Origin: Ectobius pallidus
Lineage: Eukaryota > Arthropoda > Insecta > Blattodea > Ectobiidae
NCBI GenBank assembly: GCA_964059195.1
Contig: CAXKWD010000011.1
Span: 13,657,951-13,721,950, forward strand
Direction: 5' to 3'
Length of the DNA stretch: 64,000 nt
Shown: piece by piece, positions 1-11,311 of the stretch
How the letters are laid out: each line of letters starts with the position of its first letter
Position numbering within the stretch: the stretch's first letter is position 1
The notes under the pieces: model-generated
Seen by the model: only the letters and a program-made list of their open reading frames with translations
Told to the model about the DNA's origin: nothing
Database searches by the model: none
Position numbers and translations under genes: made by a program

Positions 1-1288
1 ACCCATATAAAGAACGTATTCGAAAGACGTTATTAGTTAATAACATCTTAAAGAAAATAAGTAGGCTCTTAGATTTACAAACTTTTTAGATGGCTTAAAG
101 TAAAAGTGGAACTTGTAACACAAAAAACACGAAATAAAATTAGCACATTATCCCACTACTACCGAAATACCCATTGTACCCAACTTTGTTTTCGATCAGT
201 TTTCTTTTACTTAAGAATATTTGTATGTTATTATTATATAGACTTCCTCTTCTTCTGTTTTTCACAGAATAGGCCTATCGACCTGTACTGGCCTCAGTTC
301 CATTTTTAACTGGACGTCCTATGTCCCTCTTTCCTTTAGGTTTATGTTGTAACGCCATTTTTGAAATCCTTCTTCTTTCCATTCGCTCTAGATGTTCCTT
401 CCATTTTTTGTTTATGTTCTTCTATTTTTTATTTATTGCAAAAATATCCATTTCTTGTCTAATGTTATCGTTAGGAATCCTGTCCAACTTAGCGCAACCT
501 TAGACTGCTCGTAAGAATTTAATTTCAGCCGCCTGAATATGGCTTGAATCTATTTTTTTCATAACCCAGAATGCATAACCCAATAGAATGCTTGATAAAA
601 ATTGAAAATGTTAAAATACCTTACGCCTGTATGAATGTTAAATTTAAATTTCTCACCGGAACGACGTATGGAAACAGACATTGTGCGCATGCATGAACTA
701 TGTGTTTATGCTTAGAGAATGCTCTAGGAACAAACCAACTTTCGTTAATGAAAATAGGGATAAACCAACCTATATATTGTTACTTCTGACGAGTAAGTGT
801 AACTGAGAAGCCTTTGTGGCAGCAAAACTAAAATTGACCAGAAATGTTGTAAATACTAGTGTTTTGATTTTACTTATTTTTATGTTGATATTGCCTAATA
901 CCTTTATTTTACCCATTTTTGTAAACAAATATCTTGTAGTAGTATTTGTTTTATTTTATTTTAAGTTTATTAACGGCATATTCCATTACATCATAGTAAT
1001 ACTACATGCTGGTTTTACATTATTTCGTTTGTTTGTCGTTCTACACATATTACTTTTTCTTTTACAGATGGCTTATATTTACATTACAATGAATCAAAAT
1101 TTATTTTGTTTACAAAATCTTTCCTGTTTTCTCTAATCAATTGAGTTTTATCAGCTGACCATTTTCCCCGTTTCACTTCAATTTTTTGTTTAAGTCCCTG
1201 TCTTACCTTCCATTTTATTCTAGTTCTTGAGTTGAGAAAATCGATTTTATGTTAGAGCAATAAATATATCACGAAATTACTAGAACTG
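1..1288. other. gene-free AT-rich DNA
   Basis: No coding exon, RNA gene or recognisable repeat seen. The frames of 60-106 codons here (for example 816-1136) are hydrophobic, low-complexity translations of T-rich DNA and I treat them as chance. Confidence 0.6.
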
Positions 1289-1366
1289 AAATATCGATGT
1301 CAAAATAGCGGATATCGAAATCAAAATATCGATATTTCCATAATATCGATATCAATATCACATCGC
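1289..1366. repeat. ATCGAT/GATATC-rich cryptic simple repeat
   Basis: Overlapping palindromic words (atcgat, gatatc, atatcgatat) recur about every 10 bases in both orientations over about 80 bp, then stop. It looks like a degenerate short tandem repeat; no function is visible. Confidence 0.55.
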
Positions 1367-2031
1367 TATTGGGGGTACTGGAAACTGAACTTTCCAACAG
1401 GATAGCATGAATGGTAAATGGGTGAAAAACACTACCGTAGAAAAAAGTGATTTGGAACAAAGAAGAGTAAAATAAAAGATTTGGGTTCCACAAGCGCACC
1501 CCCATCGGATGAAAGTGTCTTTCTGATGAAAGACAGAACCTTGAAATGATTAATTCAAAATAAGTGATTTTTCTGGGATGGGTTAGCGTAGTTGTTAGGA
1601 GACTTGTATTGAAATGTTAAATGACGTACAGAATATGGAATACAGAGTAACAACAGAGAATACACGCGGAATACAACCCCCCCACCGCCATAACTACCCG
1701 AGCTTCCATCGCCACTAATCGTTGTAAATAGATGCAATTACACACAAGTGCATATTGGACAGTGGACATATCAGAAGTGATTCACAGACCTTTGAACGCT
1801 GCATTCAGCCTAGAGTGCTTAGTTCTTGTCCAGGAGATAAACTACGCTGTCATACGTATATACATAGGCCCTACACAACGCAAACCTATTATTTATCATG
1901 TTTAAACCATTTCCCTTTAAACCTTGCTTTACTCCTAGAGGGTATGAATACAGAGGAAGACGGAAGAAATTGTTTACCATTTGGTCCCATCGGGAATTTA
2001 CCGATTTTTTTTTTTTACTTTTTTTACATAG

Positions 2032-2091
<60 letters not shown>
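2032..2091 (+). repeat. (ATT)n microsatellite
   Basis: Uninterrupted ATT trinucleotide array of about 20 units. It produces the poly-Tyr and poly-Leu runs in the frames across it, so those frames are not genes. Confidence 0.97.
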
Positions 2092-2934
2092 TGCAGTCCA
2101 TTGAGAATAATAGAGACAGAAAATATCAAATATAACCTTGGCGTATAGTTAATGTATATATAAATATGATATTTATTGTACTAAGAAAAGTTACAAAAGA
2201 GTCTACCAGATTCGACGCTTGTCATTCTACCGGTAAACATCTTAAAATACAATAATACATTTTTGTGGAGGTGTGTGTAAATATAAAGCTTTTTTAAGTA
2301 ATAAATTAAAAAAATTAAATGCATATATATATATATGTATTCAGATACTTACTGTGTCGCTCATAAAAAGAATTCCTTAATTCACAAAAGGCTTTATCGG
2401 GTAGGCAATTTCAAATTCTCTTTTGATATCTTCTGGCAAAACATAACTTCGAGCTGTGACAGTTTATAAGGGGATTCCCACAGCTGTTTTTCTAATTTGC
2501 GCCACAACACATATTTTGGCTTTTATGTGTAAAACTTACAGTAGGGTACTTAAAGCATCGGGATGGGCAGGTCCTGAAACATCTCTTGGTTTTTCAAGTA
2601 CTGCCTGATACATTTTCAGAGCTTTACAGTAGTTCTATCATTATATAAACGTGTCCGAAATCTGTTGTATATTTTTAAGGTCATGATTTCATACAGTTCC
2701 ATAGTCTTAGCAGCTTAGGATGGAACTGGCCGAGGGAGTGGGACTGAGGAAGTAAGGGGAGTATTCCGCGGGGATAGATGGCTGTATATAGGATAATATG
2801 TAAAATATATTTGTTTGATAATTCTGTTGGTGTGTTTAAAGGTATTGCTGGTGTTTGTGTTATTTCTGTGGGGAGTGTGTGTGTGTATGTGGAGTTTTGT
2901 TTCTATATTTACTAGTTTTAACTGTATGTCTGTA
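2092..2934. other. intergenic, nothing recognised
   Basis: AT-rich sequence with a short TATATA run near 2320 and a GT-rich patch near 2876-2890. No coding or RNA signal seen. Confidence 0.5.
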
Positions 2935-3030
2935 TAATTTTAATTTTAATTTAAGTTACTTTTTGCTTGTGCACAGTTAAAGCATGGACAGCCTAAGGGC
3001 TCATGCAACGAATAATGTAAAAGATAATTT
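2935..3030 (+). mobile_element. possible LINE H 3' end with terminal hairpin
   Basis: A T-rich stretch is followed by a short hairpin (agcc-taa-gggct, about 2987-2998) and an aataatg-type AT tail. Insect LINE 3' ends often finish this way, and similar compact hairpins precede the tails at 3765-3790 and 40920-40940. No reverse transcriptase coding is left, so the call rests on arrangement only. Confidence 0.3.
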
Positions 3031-3395
3031 TTTAGTTAACAATAAAAGCACTTTATTCATTCTACTTTCACTCCCACGCAGTAGCTTATAAATAGAAGTG
3101 CTGTAATATAGTGGTAATCTTATTACTTCAGTAACATTATTTTCAAATTAGCAGAGTATTTCAAAATATTAAACTAATAATTTGATATGCAATTTAAAAT
3201 AATTATTAAATGAACTTCTTTACTTGCGTTATTTTCACAAAATTACGCGACTTGTCGGACAAGCGCAACATTCAGTAAATATCACTGCTCATCACTTAAT
3301 TTTAACAAAACCTATTATATTTTAATTTTAAAAAAAGGAGACGGATAACAAGTTTTCAGTCTTTTATTACAGATTTTGTTTACTATAAAATTGCT
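3031..3395. other. intergenic, nothing recognised
   Basis: AT-rich, low complexity, no feature supported. Confidence 0.5.
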
Positions 3396-3720
3396 TGCTT
3401 ACTGACTTACTTACTTACTTACTCATTGGCAATAGACAATTCTTAAGTAAGCTAAAGGAATATTATCAATGGAACCCGAAAGTTCATTGCCGCACTTAAC
3501 TAAGCCCGCCATTCAACCCTATTCTGTGCTAACTCCAACCATCCCTCGCAAATCCCACTTGTCTTAAATCTATCCTAATATTGTCCTCCCACCTGCGTCT
3601 AAGGTCTTGCAAGTGGTCTTTCCCTTCGGCTCTCCCAGTCAATATTTTTAGATGTGTCTTTTCTCCCCCATGCGCGCAACATGTCCAGCCCATTTCATCC
3701 GTGATTTAATACCCTTACTA
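3396..3720 (-). mobile_element. LINE A 3' fragment (non-LTR retrotransposon), interrupted
   Basis: Reverse-strand 3' end of the LINE also found at 47623-48385, 55482-56208 and 63140-63890. It begins with a CTTA repeat (the TAAG-type 3' tail read backwards), followed by the conserved 3' untranslated segment (atggcaatagacaattc..., aacccgaaagttcattgcc) and the C-terminal codons. 5'-truncated and full of stops. At about 3720 another retroelement interrupts it; homology resumes at 3892. Clade not assigned. Confidence 0.85.
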
Positions 3721-3891
3721 TATTTTTATTTATTTTATTTTATTTTATTTATTTATTTAAACTGGCGAAGTTAAGACCATAAGGCCTTCTCTACTACAAA
3801 ACAGTGGCAAAAACACGAAATACATAATAATAGTAATAATAATAATACATGAAAAACGAGAAATGATATACCTGAATACAAGAAACGTACA
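3716..3891 (-). mobile_element. LINE F 3' end nested in LINE A
   Basis: An insert of about 175 bp splits the LINE A copy. Read on the minus strand it ends in a hairpin (aaggcc-ttat-ggtctt) and an AAATAAATAAAATAAAA tail, the layout of a 5'-truncated non-LTR element. The hairpin word 'ccataaggcctt' recalls 3' ends of insect LINEs. No coding sequence remains and I could not define a clear target-site duplication. Confidence 0.6.
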
Positions 3892-3958
3892 TTCGGCGAC
3901 GAGTACAGGTTATTATGCTCCTCTTTATGCAGTTTTCTCTAGTACCCATTTTAAAAGA
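3892..3958 (-). mobile_element. LINE A fragment, continuation
   Basis: Matches the LINE A copy at 47940-48005 (both carry a variant of gagtayaggttat...gttttctc-agt) and so continues the copy broken at 3720. Homology fades after about 3958. Confidence 0.7.
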
Positions 3959-4615
3959 TCACTATACTGTAAATTGCAAAACAAAGAATAATTGTTCATT
4001 ATGTCAGATTGTAAAACCGATTTGTGTACATCACAGCAAACACTATTTCATGACTGCTCGTGATTGTCAGTCCCGAAGTCAGAACTGTTACTACAACTAT
4101 CTAAATTTATCACACCTCTCTCAATAATGTCGTCCCTGTCTCCTTTGTAGATGCCTCTACCTGGAGTCTCTCAGAGTACGCCAATTATTTCCCCCAATTT
4201 TCGATTGTAACACTGTCCAATAAACACAACATTGCTTGACTTGGCAATACCTGATATTCGTATTTAGAGTTAGAACGGCGACGAGGTTTAGGTACACGGG
4301 ACATAAACAGTTAGGAAAACAGTGGAATAGGAAAGCCGTCTACACAACCAGAAAGCGCCTATTGTATCTGCCTTTACTTAAGTAAAGAAATGCGTATCTT
4401 TGATTTTAAAATCTACAGGCTCCGACTACCCCTGAAATCCGACAATAGGAAATTCTGGTCAATGCAGTGGTAGACTGCAGAAATGTCTGATGACGTGGAA
4501 GTGACATGGAAACTGTTATTCTGAGATCGTGTGAAACGTTTATGTTTGAACACAATAAGGAACGGGAGACTGTGTATTTAGGATAAAATGTACACATCTA
4601 ACAGATTTTCAGCGT
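3959..4615. other. intergenic, nothing recognised
   Basis: No recognised feature. The 70-codon frame at 3915-4127 begins in LINE debris and matches no family I know. Confidence 0.5.
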
Positions 4616-4620
4616 ATTCT

Positions 4621-5360
4621 AAAGCTGCGTATCCATTGATATACATTTAACACCAACATGTCAATATTAACAAGTTGATATTGACATGTATATTGCAATT
4701 TCGCGTTCCAATTGACTTAACATGCAAACCCAGCGTTTTGCACTTAACATTTTCAGATGTTAATTTGTATTCCGGAGAAAATGGACAACATGTCAAGTCA
4801 ATTGAGTATTCGGTCGATATCGGCTTTGTTTCGGGAATTTCCGGGAAACGAAAAGCGATCGCCACCTTAATCGGCTTTGGTTCGGGAATTTCCGGGTAAA
4901 CAAAAAGCAGTCGACAGCTTCCTCAATATTCCCGGCATCCATTTTGTATTATGTGAGTATTTGCAAATCAGTGTTCTCAATAGTATTGCATCTACTTTTA
5001 AAATTATTTTTTATGGCATACTCCATTGTTGAAAAATATGATAGTTATTTTTAAATGATCAAGACATCTGTACAAAATTAGTAATTAAGAAAGTCATAGA
5101 CAGTTAACAAGAAGATAATAACGAGTATATAAAATTACTCTCATTTTGTAATGTTGGCTGCCCCCTTCAGAGGCGTTTTCTTTTTGAATGTTATTCATTT
5201 CTGTTCGTAACCGCGTCAACACATGTTAACCTATAACATTGTAGTGGAGACAGTTGTTAATTGGCAAACCACTTGACTTGTATACATCAACAAGTTGATG
5301 ATAACATATGTTAACTGCAACATGCTGGTGTTAAATGTACATCAATGGAGACGCGTCTTT
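4621..5360. mobile_element. T1: 740-bp non-autonomous DNA transposon with TIRs and 5-bp TSD
   Basis: The ends are imperfect inverted repeats of about 45 bp: left AAAGCTGCGTATCCATTGAT, right (reversed) AAAGACGCGTCTCCATTGAT, both continuing into acatttaacaccarcatgt. ATTCT occurs directly outside both ends (4616-4620, 5361-5365) and reads as the target duplication. Subterminal DNA is rich in ACATGT/AACATGTT palindromes and caacaagttgat motifs. No transposase is encoded. The superfamily is unclear: a 5-bp TSD fits few families, and a 6-bp reading (TATTCT) is possible if the last base of the right end belongs to the TSD. Confidence 0.85.
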
Positions 5361-5365
5361 ATTCT

Positions 5366-6461
5366 TAACATTTCTTTCTTGTGTCTACCTCATCCTTCCT
5401 ATACGGGGCGGAGAACTCCAGACGTTCGTATCTTCCGCTTCCTATTGTCCTGTATTTTTCGCACCACCCAATAGCATGCATCTTGTCTTATCCATACTAA
5501 ATGTGACCTACTCTCGTCTTACTTATTCAGTCCGTTTTACATGCATAACATCCGGCGTCTGGAAGCACCACTCATAAAAAAAATGCTACGATAAAAGTTA
5601 TGACTGACTATTCTTTATTAAATCTTTGAAACCCTATAATCGTTATTTAATATTAGAAAGACCCGTGAATTTCGGTTTAAAGCCTTGAATCCCTACAAAG
5701 GGTGAGAACCTAGAATAGAATAGTATTTTTCTGCAGAACCACTAGTTGTCACGTAAAAGTGGTCCAGGTTCGTAGTGAACATTACTTATTCTGATTATAT
5801 GTAATTTACACACCATCGTGGGAGTAATACAAGGTTTGGTTATATCTCAATACGAGTAGAGGTCTTACAGATTGGAGCATAATTTTCATGTTTTTCCTAC
5901 TAGGCCTCTTGAAGCAACGAGAGACTACTTCACTCACTCCCTGTCGATTCTACGTTATTAGTCACTACTCTGATTGCCAAGAAGAGTTATAAACCCGCCA
6001 TAAGCAGATTATAAATGTTTATGGTTAAATCTCACATACAAAACAGATATCATACCAAACAAACCTCCATACCAAGTGTGGCCTATCAATTGATAGCAAT
6101 GTCTTTAGCTAGCATACCTCGGGTAAATTAGAGTCCCTTTGTCAATAAATGCCTTTTCAATAAAGAGTAGAAAAGGAATTATTCCTATCTGCCAATCTAA
6201 AATTCATTTAAGAAATTGTGCACGCAGTATTGGTTAACAGTTCGATTAGTCGAGAGAATTATTCACTTACATAGGTTTTTGGAAGAATTTGCATTACCGT
6301 ACCAGACAAAAACATCTACCAAAGCTTATCACTTATTCTCTTTCACCAAGTTGAGGCTTGTCTCTCAGATTTTAGATACCTTTTACCAAACCTCCAACTG
6401 CTCTTATATTAACGCACCTTCCTTAGAAATGTTGTTGAGTCCTGAATCATTCAATGTTGTA
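5366..6461. other. intergenic, nothing recognised
   Basis: No feature supported. The reading frames at 5335-5577 and 6216-6491 are chance; the first starts inside T1 and the second runs into an AAT array. Confidence 0.5.
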
Positions 6462-6488
6462 AATAATAATAATAATAATAATAATAAT
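6462..6488 (+). repeat. (AAT)n microsatellite, target of T2
   Basis: Short AAT array into which hAT-type element T2 inserted. The ATAATAAT duplication of T2 is made of this repeat. Confidence 0.85.
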
Positions 6489-7123
6489 TAGGGCAAGGCA
6501 TTTAATGACCATAAAATAGTGAAAAAATGCAAAATAAAAAATGCATTTATGACCTAAAAATAGTGAAAAAATGACCCGAAATCTTAAAATAATGACAAAT
6601 AAATTTACCATTATTACTTATAATTAGTTTTTTATTAAGTAATGAATTGTTAAATACAGTTTATGACGATGCTTTATATATGAATTTACAATATAAAACA
6701 CACTTGTTTAGTTACTAAAGAAATTAGTAAATTTATACTACAGTACTTGGACACCCTTAGCGAAAAATAAATTCTTTCTGAACTGGCATGCCCAACACAT
6801 TGCCCCTAGCAAATATGTGCCATTTAAAAAGAAATAAAAAATATTTATTGCTAAAATGCCGAAAATTACCTAAAATGCCAAAAATGACATAAAATGCTGA
6901 AAATGACCTAAAAATGCCGAAAATGACCTAAAAATGCCGAAAATTACCTAAAAATTGCCAAAAAATGACCTATCTCTTAAATAATGACGAAATATGCAAA
7001 ATAATGCAAAAACAAATTCCCCTTATTTAATTAATTATTTAATGATATACATTTATACACATTGGAGCTATATTTTAACCTTCATATAAAAAAAGATGCA
7101 AAATCATCAAATGCCTTGCCCTA
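6489..7123. mobile_element. T2: hAT-type MITE (TAGGGCAAGGC family), 635 bp
   Basis: Left end TAGGGCAAGGCATTTAATGA, right end reversed TAGGGCAAGGCATTTGATGA. ATAATAAT flanks both sides (6481-6488, 7124-7131), an 8-bp duplication as expected of hAT, although the AAT-rich target makes it ambiguous. The interior is AT-rich with many short 'atgacctaaaa' and 'aaaatgcc' repeats near the ends and no transposase frame. A second family member lies at 54625-55473 and shares the ends and the internal segment around 6760-6835. Confidence 0.88.
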
Positions 7124-7131
7124 ATAATAAT

Positions 7132-7625
7132 ACATTAGATTCATTTATTAGAAGAAAGTTTAGATAGTGAAGTACATTTTGAGACTTCCGCGCTTTGTTA
7201 AAACAGTGTTAAAATGAATAGAGAGAGAAAGTCATAAAGCATGTCCACGATTGGAATACATTTGGAATACATAAGACGAACTGTTAAGAATGTAGGTTGT
7301 AAAATGTATGTGGACATGAAGAGAATAGTGTAAGATAGATACTGGATGTCAAACTTGATGACAATAAAAAGTTAATAATAGATATAATAATAATGATAAT
7401 AATGATAACCGAATTATTATTAAACAATGAGAACTTCTTGCTTCTTTGCAATTTTCAAGGAGACACAGTTTACCAATCAATCAGAATGTGAAAATTTTTA
7501 TACATTAACGTTATAAGAGCAATATTCTATATAGTATACAAGTACAAATAAAACGTTTTAGAATTTTCTTCTGCAATATGTGTTGGTATGAATGATTGTC
7601 ATTGTGTCTAGAATATTGTCTACCA
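7132..7625. other. intergenic, nothing recognised
   Basis: AT-rich; a tggaatacat duplication near 7252-7272. No gene. Confidence 0.5.

Positions 7626-7680
<55 letters not shown>
7626..7680 (+). repeat. (AAT)n microsatellite
   Basis: About 18 AAT units. It causes the poly-Asn and poly-Leu frames on the two strands, which are not genes. Confidence 0.96.
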
Positions 7681-7683
<3 letters not shown>

Positions 7684-9830
7684 GTAATAATACCATATTG
7701 TGCAGTTATCGGAAGCCTACCACGAAATTAACCACAGTGGGTAATTTTTATGCAAATAGGCTTTTACAGATATTAAAATTTTTAAAATTGTTATGTAACA
7801 GTTTTAAAACTTCGAATACGTTAACGTAACAGACACAGATCGATTTTAGTGAACTTTGAGACCCTGTAGTCCCAATTTCAGAAACTTCAGATGGCAATTC
7901 TTTGGCAGAAAGAAATCATCTGAATTTGCTTCTTAATAAATAACAGTATCCAGCTGACGAATCTCAGTTGGTCAACAGATATGATGCGTGCAAAATAACA
8001 TTGGCATAAAGTTAAAGTATTTTGAGTATACTGTTTCTGTGGGGTAAACAGGCCGCAGTATCCGTGAAGATTCAGCGCAGAATTCTCTGCAGAGCTCTCC
8101 TTCAGAGAAAGAAACACTTTTCGCACTATTAGCCTACATAAGAAAGAAAGACTAACAAAATTGAAGCAATATTTTAAATCAAGGAAAATTGGTTTTTTGC
8201 TCAGTGAAGGAAAGACCTTAAGGACCTCCGAGCTTTCCTGTAGCAGCCTATATCAACAGCCTGAAGCATGGCCTGTAGAGACACAACAAAGAAGTTGCCC
8301 CTTCTTGTTATATATTTTATGGGATGTGTTTCATTCGGCAATGGAGAATGTGTGGGTAATTTGGTACAGTGTATAGCATAATATATGCCTCCTTCGCTGC
8401 AAGAATTCACCTATCTCCGCAACCACTTTTCTCCTCGTTCTAATGTATTGACCGATCCCGACTATTGTTGGCTTCGCACAGCTACATTCGTCATGAGTCA
8501 ATGGCGAGAGGAGGGGATATTCTGCCCCTTCTAAGAGCTGAAATACGATTTGGGGAAAAGAATGCCAAGTCTCTAGTCTACAATGTCAGTGGCGAAGCAG
8601 AGTTTTCTGTGGCGTTCATGTAACTCCGAATTTTCAGAATGCTTCTTAAAATTCATGTTCAGTGTCTACTCGTGTGTGCAAATTAGGAGAAAACAGGAAC
8701 GTAAAAAACATGTGTGTTTATATAAATTAATCCTGTTTTGTTTATTTTGTATTTATTTCCTAGTAATTCAGGTATCAGGTATCAGGTATCATGAAAAAGT
8801 AGTGGAAATTTGACGACCAAATGCACTTCTTCCATAAGGCTTCAAATATGTTAAGATAAGCGCTCAAAACTGATCATCAGTAGAGCTGAGTTTATCCAGA
8901 TAATTGCTCAAATAACCATTACTTTTTATGCAATTAAGAGTTTAACAGTTAACCCTATAACTGGAGAATGCCATTTTGACTACATAATCCAGATATTGTG
9001 TAGTTATATGATAGTAGAGACTACATTTACGAAAGGTTAAGACCGAATCGTGGGTCTCATTGCAGGAAGGCTGTTGGTAACATTTCATCGTATTTTAGAG
9101 TAGATGGGCTGTTTCTGGCGACTGTTTTTATTGGTATTGAATGCATGGCAAACACAGAGAAGTGTACAGTAGACCTACTCAGACCCAGATGATAAGAATG
9201 AACTAGAACTATTAGTCTGTCTCTGGTTATATAAAAATCCAGATATCAACAATTAATATTCAATTAACCACGTGTTCAAATAACAATTAACTGTTTTATC
9301 TACGATATAGTTAATTGTCTACGCAGTTAACCATTTTGCAGCTACACTTTGCACACCTCTACTCACCAGTTGATGTAACCGATTTAACCTATTTAACGCT
9401 TTTGTGAAAAGTATGCCGAGCTTGCTATTCACGAGATTTTGAACATACCATCCAGGTTTACCAATTTATATTTTTCCTTTTTGCTTGAGCCACACATCAT
9501 TTTTGCCTGAGCCCACTTTCACTCGGGTGACACAAACGGTAGATTTCTTCACTGATCGTTTTTCTACTGCTGGACATGCTTAGAATTTTGTCATTGAGCG
9601 GTTATGGAAATTTGAGTAGGATGGTTATATATAAACCCTTCATTTGTAGTTCCTTAACCTTTATATTAAGAGTGCATGGAGCTGAAATCATCTTCAGTTT
9701 ATTCCGTGCCTGGAACGTTGGTCATGCAAGCTAACATTAATATCATTAATATAAAGCTCTCCGAATCATGACTCGAACCAAAACTTTATTATTTCTTGCA
9801 TAGTAAATAAATACATAAATAAAATCAGCT
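7681..9830. other. gene-free stretch
   Basis: No supported gene. Contains a three-unit tandem 'ggtatca' at about 8770-8790. The frames at 7887-8126, 8161-8376, 8201-8410 and 8583-8813 match no family I recognise and partly overlap on opposite strands. Confidence 0.5.
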
Positions 9831-9933
9831 TAAAGTATTTCGTAAAAGACTCGCCTTTAAACCGTGCTATCAAAACTAGATAGGGAAATAATTACTGAAT
9901 AATATTAGTTTGAATAGTGTTGAACTATTCAAA

Positions 9934-9968
<35 letters not shown>

Positions 9969-10017
9969 TTTTCAGTAATTCAGTGGTTTAAAAGCGAATC
10001 ATTTACGAAATACTTTA
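9831..10017. repeat. 187-bp hairpin (inverted-repeat element)
   Basis: Arms 9831-9863 and 9985-10017 are complementary at 30 of 33 positions (taaagtatttcgtaaa...). Inside lies a perfect 17-bp palindrome arm (9902-9918 with 9924-9940, loop gttga) followed by an AT array (9937-9966). A 12-bp direct repeat taaaatcagctt lies close outside on both sides (about 9820-9831 and 10059-10070), which could be a target duplication. Looks like a foldback MITE; family unknown. Confidence 0.7.
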
Positions 10018-10829
10018 TTCCATAGATCCCACTATCGGAATGAAATCCATTAACGTAAAATCAGCTTGTTTAGATCCTGGGGTCTGGGTTTCTAAACCAG
10101 GGCATAATCTGCTAGGATTTGATTTGATTTTAACCTTATTGTTATTTCTTTAATACAGCATATTCTACATATTGTAAGCATTTAATTTATATTCTCTTCT
10201 ACAAGATTTCAGTAATTCAATTTTCTAACAATATTAATGAACTACCAACAACGATAGGCCTAACATTATTCTAAGACAAATTACACAAACTCTGCTAACT
10301 CTGGAACCCAGTAGTTTACAAAAACTTCGCTAGAAAAACTATTAAATCTATAACTACTATGAGGTTCGGAGAGCTTAGTCCTTGTTTGCCGGTTATGCAA
10401 GCAATTCAGTTAGAAATAGGGCTTCGGTAAATTGAGATTTCGGCACTTTCTACCTAGGCATTCTCACGATATTGCAATGTTGTATTTTTTAGTTTGAATT
10501 TGATCTGTCATGTCAGTTTTTCAGCGTTTTATTTTTATTCTGAATCATGTTAAACTATTATTAATAAAATAGAAACAAAAAATAGACCCCAATATTTACA
10601 AGTTTCAGGTTTAAGAAAAATTATTTACACCGGAAAGAGAAAAATGCTCGGGGTCGGGGGAAATTCACTTCCAGAATTTTCAATTATGTAAAAAGAATTG
10701 GATAGGCTTCATATAAAATAATAAAGAGAGCCAAAAACAAGCACAAAATCACAAAAACAAAAGAAAAACTAACAAAATCATAAGGATAAAATATATAAGT
10801 TACACACAACTGTAAGTGTCGGCTTGTTC
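10018..10829. other. intergenic, nothing recognised
   Basis: AT-rich; no coding or RNA feature supported. Confidence 0.5.
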
Positions 10830-11311
10830 GGTTTGTTGTCTCTTTCTGTGTCTCTTCTTTTTTTATATATTTCTTCTTCCGAGGTAGTTGTTTCATCCTA
10901 ATTGTTGCCCACAAGGTTTGTTCTTGGCTGGGCAGCTCCACCTCTGCCCATTCTACTCAGGGATTATTAGATTGATTGTTGCCGATTCCTGAGGTTTATC
11001 TCGTTCTTTGAGCTTTTATTGTTTGCAGGTGCCTGGGACGCATCTCTGGGATCGCCTTAGGGGAACTGCCTCAATCTCTGTCACCTCCTGTGTGTCCCCC
11101 CTCGTTGTTGTGTTGGCCCTGTATTCCCTAGCAGCCTTCTCGATGGCAAATTCGGCCAGTTTCTCCAGGACGATGTATTGTTTCTTGTTTCTAAGTTTCT
11201 CCTATGGGTTTCCCTTGTAGGGGTACCCTCTTTTCCAGAATTTCCTCCGAGGCACTCTGTCCAGGAATCGAACCCGAGCCAGTTGGGTGATCACAGTGGT
11301 GGACCTGTAAA
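10830..11311 (-). mobile_element. P2: tRNA-derived SINE-like element
   Basis: Read on the minus strand, the head (ccaccactgtgatcacccaa...) carries a near-perfect RNA polymerase III B box, GGGTTCGATTCC (in plus orientation ggaatcgaaccc, about 11264-11275), followed by a body of about 400 bp ending in an A-rich tail with aaagaagag and aaagagac words. Only one copy is seen here, so the 3' boundary is approximate. Unusually for a SINE, the body contains a 59-codon open, coding-like stretch (separate entry). Confidence 0.6.
11016..11195 (-). other. coding-like remnant inside P2 (unrecognised)
   Basis: One minus-strand frame is open for 59 codons to a TAA at 11016-11018, with an in-frame stop only five codons upstream. 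It translates to an amphipathic-helix-like core (QYIVLEKLAEFAIEKAAREY) followed by a charged, Thr/Glu/Arg-rich tail (PLRRSQR). Composition is balanced, unlike the low-complexity chance frames nearby. I do not recognise the family. It could be a piece of a retroelement protein captured by the SINE, or chance. Confidence 0.35.

Noticed and set aside
1755..2135. 126-codon frame with poly-Tyr
   Set aside because: Runs through the ATT microsatellite; the remainder matches nothing.
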